Assembly (NCBI GenBank): GCA_002238965.1
Contig: MPNJ01000008.1
Span: forward strand, 62,001 to 126,000
Length of the DNA stretch: 64,000 nt
Origin: Nitrospinae bacterium bin107
GTDB lineage: Bacteria; UBA8248
Reading direction: 5' to 3'
How positions within the stretch are numbered: the first letter of the stretch is position 1; each line of letters starts with the position of its first letter. The position numbers and the translations under genes are program-made. The notes beneath the pieces were generated by a model. That model did not search any database, was not told the origin of the DNA, and saw only the letters and a program-made list of their open reading frames with translations. Shown one piece after another: positions 59,973 to 64,000 of this stretch.

Positions 59973-60986
59973 TCACGAATCAACGACTTCACCGGTGGGA
60001 TACTCCCGTACCTTGCGCCCTCTGACATCCCGCAGACTGACGACGCGGCACGCGCCGATCGATTCGTTCTCCGGCAGCGGCGCCTCCCCTTTCGCCTTAC
60101 CGGTCTGCTCTACACTCTTCAGGGACTTTAGAACATTGCTCCCCGAAACGGCCTCCGCGTCTGCGTTGTAGTAATCGAACCAGGGCAGACCGGCCTCAGT
60201 GTAGTCCCTGGCCGTGGGCGGCTCAACCGGCGGCCGCTCGCCCGTGATCGCCATCCACTGGACGGAATTAGCGATGGTGACGAAACACCGGCTGGGATGC
60301 CGCTGGTCCCAGGCATCCAGGCCATAGGGGTCCTCATAGATTTCCTGCTGCATCCGGCCGCCGGGCGCCAGTCCCATGCCCATCTCCGAGGGACTCTCCA
60401 GAATAAAACCCTGTCCCGCCACGTTTCTGCACATCTCTTCATAGCGCTCACGCTTCATGGGATAGGCCACGATCTGCAGGCCGCCAAGGCGCGCGGCGCC
60501 CTGCAACTGCTCCTCGGCCGTGTAGCCCTCCCCCAGGGGCATGGCCACGAACTGGCGGACTATCCCTTTTTCGACGCAGTAGCCGTCGAGCCAGGGCTGC
60601 TCGGGCAAAACGAGGTAATCCTGCGGGTCGGTGTTCAGGTGGTCCACCCAGTTATCGCCGGTGAGCGCGCAGATTTTTCCGGTCGCAATCTTCACCGCGA
60701 ATGGATAGGGAAGAGAACCGCTGAATCCCGAATCGAAGTTGATCCACAGGGCCTCGGCCTGGAACATCGGCATAATCACGCCGCCTCGGCCGAGCCACTC
60801 CCCTGGCAGGCGCTCTGCGTAGTCGTCCAGGTGCCGCAACGGGAAACAACCCAGACCCGGGGGCAGGAAGTAATCTTCCCCGTCGTCCGGGATTCGAAGG
60901 GTGCGCTGGAACTCGATCGTGCTCCGGGCGTGGTCGTGAACCTCGGGGCACCGGATATCCAGGCAATCGTTTTCAAGAATGATCAT
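59973..60986 (-). CDS. conserved hypothetical protein paired with an XRE regulator
   Basis: 337 residues. I do not recognise a characterised family, though the LRIPDDGEDYFLPPGLGCF, YPFAVKIATGKICALTGDNW and EQPWLDGYCVEKGIVRQFVA segments look like a well-conserved globular protein; similar proteins of unknown function occur in actinobacteria as far as I recall. No signal peptide or membrane helix is evident. It starts 12 nt after the XRE gene and appears co-expressed, which suggests a stress-response or toxin-antitoxin-like pair rather than housekeeping. Confidence 0.75.
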   Translation of the reverse strand: MIILENDCLDIRCPEVHDHARSTIEFQRTLRIPDDGEDYFLPPGLGCFPLRHLDDYAERLPGEWLGRGGVIMPMFQAEALWINFDSGFSGSLPYPFAVKIATGKICALTGDNWVDHLNTDPQDYLVLPEQPWLDGYCVEKGIVRQFVAMPLGEGYTAEEQLQGAARLGGLQIVAYPMKRERYEEMCRNVAGQGFILESPSEMGMGLAPGGRMQQEIYEDPYGLDAWDQRHPSRCFVTIANSVQWMAITGERPPVEPPTARDYTEAGLPWFDYYNADAEAVSGSNVLKSLKSVEQTGKAKGEAPLPENESIGACRVVSLRDVRGRKVREYPTGEVVDS

Positions 60987-60998
60987 CAGAATCCTCCT

Positions 60999-61352
60999 TT
61001 ACCAGTCTCCGTCCCGCACCTCGCGCACCACCCGGAGGATGGCGTCATCGGGCGCCTCTCTCATCTGGCGGATCAGCTCCGCGAACAGTTTTGGCCTTTT
61101 GCGGATGATCTCCTGCAGGTCGCTCGAGACCTTCCCCGCCAGGGCCAGCAACACATCCGGGTCCTCGCCCAGTTCCCGCGCCAGCTTCAGAGTCGTTGCC
61201 TCAGAAGGCGGCGACACGTCGCCGCGCTCGATCTTGCTCAAATAGGCCGGTTCGACTCCTATCCGCTGCGCCACCTGCCTCAGCGAATAGCGCCGGTCCT
61301 CCTGTCTCAGACTTTCACGTTGGGTTCGGATAGTGCTTCCAAATTGTGTCAT
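60999..61352 (-). CDS. XRE family transcriptional regulator
   Basis: 117 residues from the ATG at 61352. The helix-turn-helix is YSLRQVAQRIGVEPAYLSKI followed by ERGDVSPPS. A C-terminal helical tail (LARELGEDPDVLLALAGKV and onward) is the type common beside ImmA/IrrE proteases or toxin partners, but here an unknown 337-residue protein follows at 12 nt. The predicted promoter places transcription start at the A of the ATG, so the mRNA is probably leaderless; no ribosome site is present. Autoregulation is likely. Confidence 0.87.
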   Translation of the reverse strand: MTQFGSTIRTQRESLRQEDRRYSLRQVAQRIGVEPAYLSKIERGDVSPPSEATTLKLARELGEDPDVLLALAGKVSSDLQEIIRKRPKLFAELIRQMREAPDDAILRVVREVRDGDW

Positions 61353-61358
61353 ATATAG

Positions 61359-61387
61359 AACATAGTACATATTCTGTTTTTCGTCAA
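61359..61387 (-). promoter_or_regulatory. predicted promoter giving a leaderless XRE transcript
   Basis: On the minus strand TTGACG (61387-61382) is followed after exactly 17 bases by TATGTT (61364-61359). Seven bases beyond the -10 is position 61352, the first base of the XRE ATG. Confidence 0.5.
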
Positions 61388-61885
61388 GTTTTTCTTATCG
61401 CTAGCGGATAAAACCGAAAATCAAGACCCGGCTAATCTATTGTTTTCAAATGTTTTGGATGGATATTCGGGCATTCACGGAAACGCGGAAAACGGCGGCA
61501 TGGCGCCCCGGGGCCGGTATGGAACCATCTCCATTAACTACTGTATTTATCTGCAATTCATATTCGTCGATTCACGTTTTCCCGCCTTTTAGCGGGAAGT
61601 CATGGGAATCTTCGCTCGCCAGGATGCCGGCGGCAATCATCGAGATGAGCCGGTAATGTCAGGAAGAAAAGGAAATTTCCAGGCGGCGGGCAATATCTCC
61701 AGGAATGATATTCAGGTTGTTCTTGAGTCTCTGTAATTTCTGACAACTTCCCGAATTCACGTCCACCGAAGCGTCGCATCAGCATCAAATTACTGTCGTG
61801 TGCGCCACAAATTGATGGTCAACAAGCTGGAAGCCTGACTAAATCGCAGGCGAGCCGCCAGGTCCGTTCGCGCCGATTTTGCCGG
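61388..61885. other. non-coding region upstream of the XRE promoter
   Basis: About 500 bp with no convincing gene. It contains a small hairpin (CCCGC with GCGGG near 61581-61596) and degenerate sequence resembling dispersed intergenic repeats. No transposase or attachment site is seen. Confidence 0.5.
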
Positions 61886-62359
61886 TCACTTATTCGGTTT
61901 CATTCCGTGACCTCCGTGCTTCATTTCCTTGCCTTTACCGTGATGGGACATACCGGATTTGCGCCCGTCGCGCCCTTTCATTACACCGAAATGGAGTTTC
62001 TTGATCAGACGGTCCCGAGCCGGCTTGGTGAAATCAAGCTTCAACACCCACTCTCCTGTCATTTCAAGGTGCACCCGCGCCCGATAGGTTCCTGGGGTTC
62101 CGTGCGGTTCGGCGGGTGTCGGGCGCACGTTGTGGGCGCCGGGCATGGACGGCATATCGGCGCCGACCGTGAACTCGGCGCCGGCGACCGGCATGCCGCT
62201 CTTCTTGCCCTTGAGGGTGATCATGCAGTCGTAGACCAATTTCTGCTCCGCCGGTTTGCATTCCACCTCGGCCGCTTTACGCTCGCCCGCCGCAGTCTGC
62301 ATCGGCCACAGTCCCAGTCCACCGACAACGAAAACTATGAACAAACGAGTCTTCAACAT
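61886..62359 (-). CDS. exported YtkA/FixH-like protein with His-rich tail
   Basis: 157 residues. A signal peptide (FIVFVVGGLGLWPMQTAAG) is followed by an immunoglobulin-like domain with VAGAEFTVGADMPSMPG, NVRPTPAEPHGTPGTYRA and HLEMTGEWVLKLDF, the YtkA-like/FixH pattern. The tail SHHGKGKEMKHGGHGMKPNK is rich in His, Lys and Met and may bind metal such as copper. It lies 11 nt after livF and ends the liv transcript, an unusual partner. Function unknown; likely periplasmic metal handling. Confidence 0.8.
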   Translation of the reverse strand: MLKTRLFIVFVVGGLGLWPMQTAAGERKAAEVECKPAEQKLVYDCMITLKGKKSGMPVAGAEFTVGADMPSMPGAHNVRPTPAEPHGTPGTYRARVHLEMTGEWVLKLDFTKPARDRLIKKLHFGVMKGRDGRKSGMSHHGKGKEMKHGGHGMKPNK

Positions 62360-62370
62360 CGCTGCGCCTC

Positions 62371-63105
62371 CTATCGGTCCGGGTTGGATGGTTCAGGAGC
62401 GGAGATGCCCAGGTAATTCGAAACGAGCCGCTCGTCCGCCATCAGTTCCGCCGCAGATCCATGGAGAGTAATCCGTCCGCTTTCGAGAACGTAGGCCCGG
62501 TCGGCGAGCGCCAGAGTCCGCCTGACGTTCTGTTCAACGAGGAGGATGGTGATCCCCTGCTCGCGCAGCCTGCGGATCAGCCCGAATACCTCCTCCGCCA
62601 ACTTGGGCGACAAGCCGAGCGAGGGTTCGTCCAGCAGCAGCATCCGGGGCCTGGATTCGAGTCCGCGGGCAAGCGCCAGCATCTGCGCTTCGCCGCCGCT
62701 CAGGCCGGCGGCCGGATTATCCAGTTTGTCCGCAAGGGCGGGGAACAAGCGCCGCAGGCTCGAGCGGCTGCGGCGCCGCAATATGAACCGGCCTCTTTGA
62801 TGGGCGGCGACCTGGAGATTCTCCTCCACGCTCAGGGTTCCGAAGATCATCCGCCCCTCGGGAACCTGAACGATGCCGCGAGCGACGACGGTGTGCGCCG
62901 GAAGGCCGCCAATCGACTCACCCTCGAAGATGATTTCGCCCTTCTCCGGCGACACGATGCCCGAGATCGCATTGAGGATCGAAGTCTTGCCGGCGCCGTT
63001 TGCGCCGATGATGGAAACGATCTCTCCGGGCCGGACTTCCAATGACGCTTCATCGACCGCGAGGATGCCGCCGTAAGAAACGCTCAACCGGCGCAATTCA
63101 AGCAT
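62371..63105 (-). CDS. livF: branched-chain amino acid-type ABC transporter ATPase LivF
   Basis: 244 residues from the ATG at 63105 (8-nt overlap with the end of livG). Walker A GANGAGKTS, the signature LSGGEAQML, Walker B MLLLDEPSLGLSP and the switch His in ITILLVEQNV are all present, and the small size is typical of LivF. It energises import of branched-chain amino acids or related compounds (urea, aromatic or short-chain acids in relatives). A binding protein and LivH should lie beyond the right edge. Confidence 0.92.
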   Translation of the reverse strand: MLELRRLSVSYGGILAVDEASLEVRPGEIVSIIGANGAGKTSILNAISGIVSPEKGEIIFEGESIGGLPAHTVVARGIVQVPEGRMIFGTLSVEENLQVAAHQRGRFILRRRSRSSLRRLFPALADKLDNPAAGLSGGEAQMLALARGLESRPRMLLLDEPSLGLSPKLAEEVFGLIRRLREQGITILLVEQNVRRTLALADRAYVLESGRITLHGSAAELMADERLVSNYLGISAPEPSNPDR

Positions 63106-63856
63106 CGAGCGCACCGTCGCTGCCCAGATAGGCTTGCCTTACGTTCGCGTCGGCGAGCACCTCGCCCGGGAGTCCTTCCGCTATCTTGCGGCCGAAATCG
63201 AGCACGCAGAGACGGGTGCAAACGCCCGCGATCAGCGCCATCTTATGCTCGATCACCACGCAGGTGCGGTTCGGAGCGACGACTTCGCGGATGAGTCGGG
63301 CCATGTCTGCGGTCTCGGCCGGAGTCATGCCGCCCGCCGGTTCATCGAGGAACACCAGCGGCGGATCGCTCGTCAGCGCACGGGCGACCTCCAGGCGACG
63401 ACGCGCCGGCAGGGGGAGGTGCTTCGCCAGTACTTCCCGATCTTCTAGAAGTCCAACCAGCTCCAGCATTTCCTCGACTCTTCTGGTATCGCCGCAACTG
63501 CGCGCCGGGCAGCTTCGCAACAGGGCGAGGAGTCCACCTGAAACCCGGCTGTGCTGCGAGGCCCACACGTTTTCGAAGACGGTCATGCTCGGAAACAAGC
63601 GGATGTTCTGAAAAGTGCGCGCGATTCCCAGGCGCGCAATCCGGTGTCCTTTCCAACCGGTGATGTCCGCGCCCTGAAAGGAAATGCGCCCGCCGCTCGG
63701 CGGGTACACGCCGGTCACGGTGTTCAGAAGCGTCGTCTTGCCCGATCCATTGGGCCCGATGACGCCCAGAACCTCTCCGGCCGCGACCTCGAGGTCGATG
63801 TTGTCGAGCGCGGCCAGAGCGCCGAAACGTTTTTCGACCTTCCTAAGCGCGAGCAT
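63098..63856 (-). CDS. livG: branched-chain amino acid-type ABC transporter ATPase LivG
   Basis: 252 residues. Walker A GPNGSGKTT, the LivG-type insertion LGIARTFQNIRLFPSMTVFENV, Walker B PLVFLDEPAGGMTP and the H-loop in CVVIEHKM are present. The LSGGQ-like signature is degenerate (LPLPARRRLEVARAL), a variation known in LivG proteins. It overlaps the end of livM by 14 nt and livF by 8 nt, implying translational coupling within a liv operon. Confidence 0.92.
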   Translation of the reverse strand: MLALRKVEKRFGALAALDNIDLEVAAGEVLGVIGPNGSGKTTLLNTVTGVYPPSGGRISFQGADITGWKGHRIARLGIARTFQNIRLFPSMTVFENVWASQHSRVSGGLLALLRSCPARSCGDTRRVEEMLELVGLLEDREVLAKHLPLPARRRLEVARALTSDPPLVFLDEPAGGMTPAETADMARLIREVVAPNRTCVVIEHKMALIAGVCTRLCVLDFGRKIAEGLPGEVLADANVRQAYLGSDGALDA

Positions 63857-64000
63857 GATTCCGCCTCGAGAACACGGCCTTCAATCGATGCACCCGCTCC
63901 TCGTCGAGGATGCCGCGCGGCATGAAAATCAACAGTATCGCCACCAGGCCGCCAAACACGATCATCCTGTAGCCCTGGATGAAGCGAATCGCTTCCAGGA
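63843..64000 (-). CDS. livM: branched-chain amino acid ABC transporter permease LivM, C-terminal part
   Basis: The last 52 residues are visible before the window edge. They contain a final membrane helix (MIVFGGLVAILLIFMPRGI) and a short basic tail (RVHRLKAVFSRRNHARA) ending at TAG 63845-63843. The MPRGI segment after the helix is characteristic of LivM. The 5' end lies outside the window. It overlaps livG by 14 nt. Confidence 0.85.
   Translation of the reverse strand, partial: LEAIRFIQGYRMIVFGGLVAILLIFMPRGILDEERVHRLKAVFSRRNHARA

Noticed and set aside
58231-60171. A 646-codon plus-strand frame
   Set aside because: It runs antisense across vapC, vapB and the CaiB/BaiF gene, is rich in His/Arg/Ala as expected from a GC-rich antisense frame, and shows no domain.
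61600-61788. A 62-codon minus-strand frame
   Set aside because: Its sequence (for example RRHPGERRFP) resembles translated dispersed repeat DNA, not a protein.
63390-63440. Defective ABC signature in livG
   Set aside because: LPLPARRRLEVARAL departs from LSGGQ, but LivG proteins commonly vary here while remaining functional.
1-64000. tRNA, rRNA, CRISPR, prophage or transposase genes
   Set aside because: No cloverleaf-like sequence, regularly spaced repeat array or characteristic mobile-element protein was found by reading; a dedicated search was not possible here.

Overview
The window reads as a chromosomal stretch of a Gram-negative, metabolically versatile heterotrophic bacterium with moderately high GC. 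Gram-negative features are an outer-membrane porin with a C-terminal Phe, RlpA, several lipoproteins, and a periplasmic-type DsbA. The gene mix (tandem MmgE/PrpD, GlcDEF, CaiB/BaiF and two-subunit CoA-transferases, tungsten-type AOR, Liv transporter, DUF3604) is what I would expect from Tectomicrobia/Entotheonella-, Nitrospinota- or deltaproteobacteria-like lineages. That placement is an inference from gene content only. I see no rRNA, tRNA, CRISPR array, transposase or phage genes.

Layout. 1-3.5 kb (minus): two tandem MmgE/PrpD proteins and a PrpB-like lyase. 3.7-4.3 kb: a TPR protein closed by a bidirectional terminator. 4.4-11.1 kb (minus): glycolate oxidase glcD-glcE-glcF, then a bicupin, an alpha/beta hydrolase and a cupin. 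Two tandem MFS carriers (11.2-13.8 kb) diverge from glcD. 13.8-17.9 kb: DinB/MDMPI-type protein, Ldh-family dehydrogenase, VOC protein, DsbA-like protein, PNPOx-like protein. 17.9-25 kb is housekeeping: leuS, a thioesterase, mgtE, hflX and a lipoprotein. 25-27.8 kb: fused M16 peptidase. 27.9-29.8 kb: thioredoxin-like ferredoxin plus split UxaA-type dehydratase. 29.8-32.9 kb: CMD protein diverging from a two-subunit CoA-transferase and RraA. 33-37.7 kb: rlpA, DUF255, DUF488, M20 peptidase. 37.8-41.8 kb: dienelactone-hydrolase-like lipoprotein, DUF3604, PIG-L deacetylase. 41.9-47.2 kb: FNR-like reductase, enoyl-CoA hydratase, B12-mutase-like catalytic subunit, AOR. 47.3-50.5 kb: queE, two small membrane proteins, two tandem SDRs. 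50.5-54.5 kb: repeat-rich intergenic DNA around DUF1932, DUF4399 and ankyrin genes. 54.5-64 kb: EamA exporter, cupin, LbtU-like porin, VapBC, CaiB/BaiF, an XRE regulator with an unknown partner, and livM'-livG-livF plus a YtkA-like protein.

How the genes work together. Much of the window looks like capture and oxidation of small organic acids and their CoA esters. The Glc operon with its divergent MFS carriers would import and oxidise glycolate or another 2-hydroxy acid. UxaA, RraA, PrpB/PrpD-like, Ldh-like and CoA-transferase genes would process sugar acids, oxo acids and acyl groups. The AOR/FNR/mutase cluster could join aldehyde oxidation to ferredoxin and NAD(P)H.

The most interesting signal is the CoA-transferase alpha subunit at 30578-31405. 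Its reading frame is intact except for one TGA at 30881-30883. That codon falls where I recall relatives carrying Cys, and a stem-loop with bacterial-SECIS-like geometry lies at 30900-30916. This is either an unrecognised selenoprotein or a single nonsense change or base error. Other points of interest are a mutase with an altered active-site segment, an hflX whose conserved N-terminus precedes every canonical start codon, and a probably leaderless XRE regulator.
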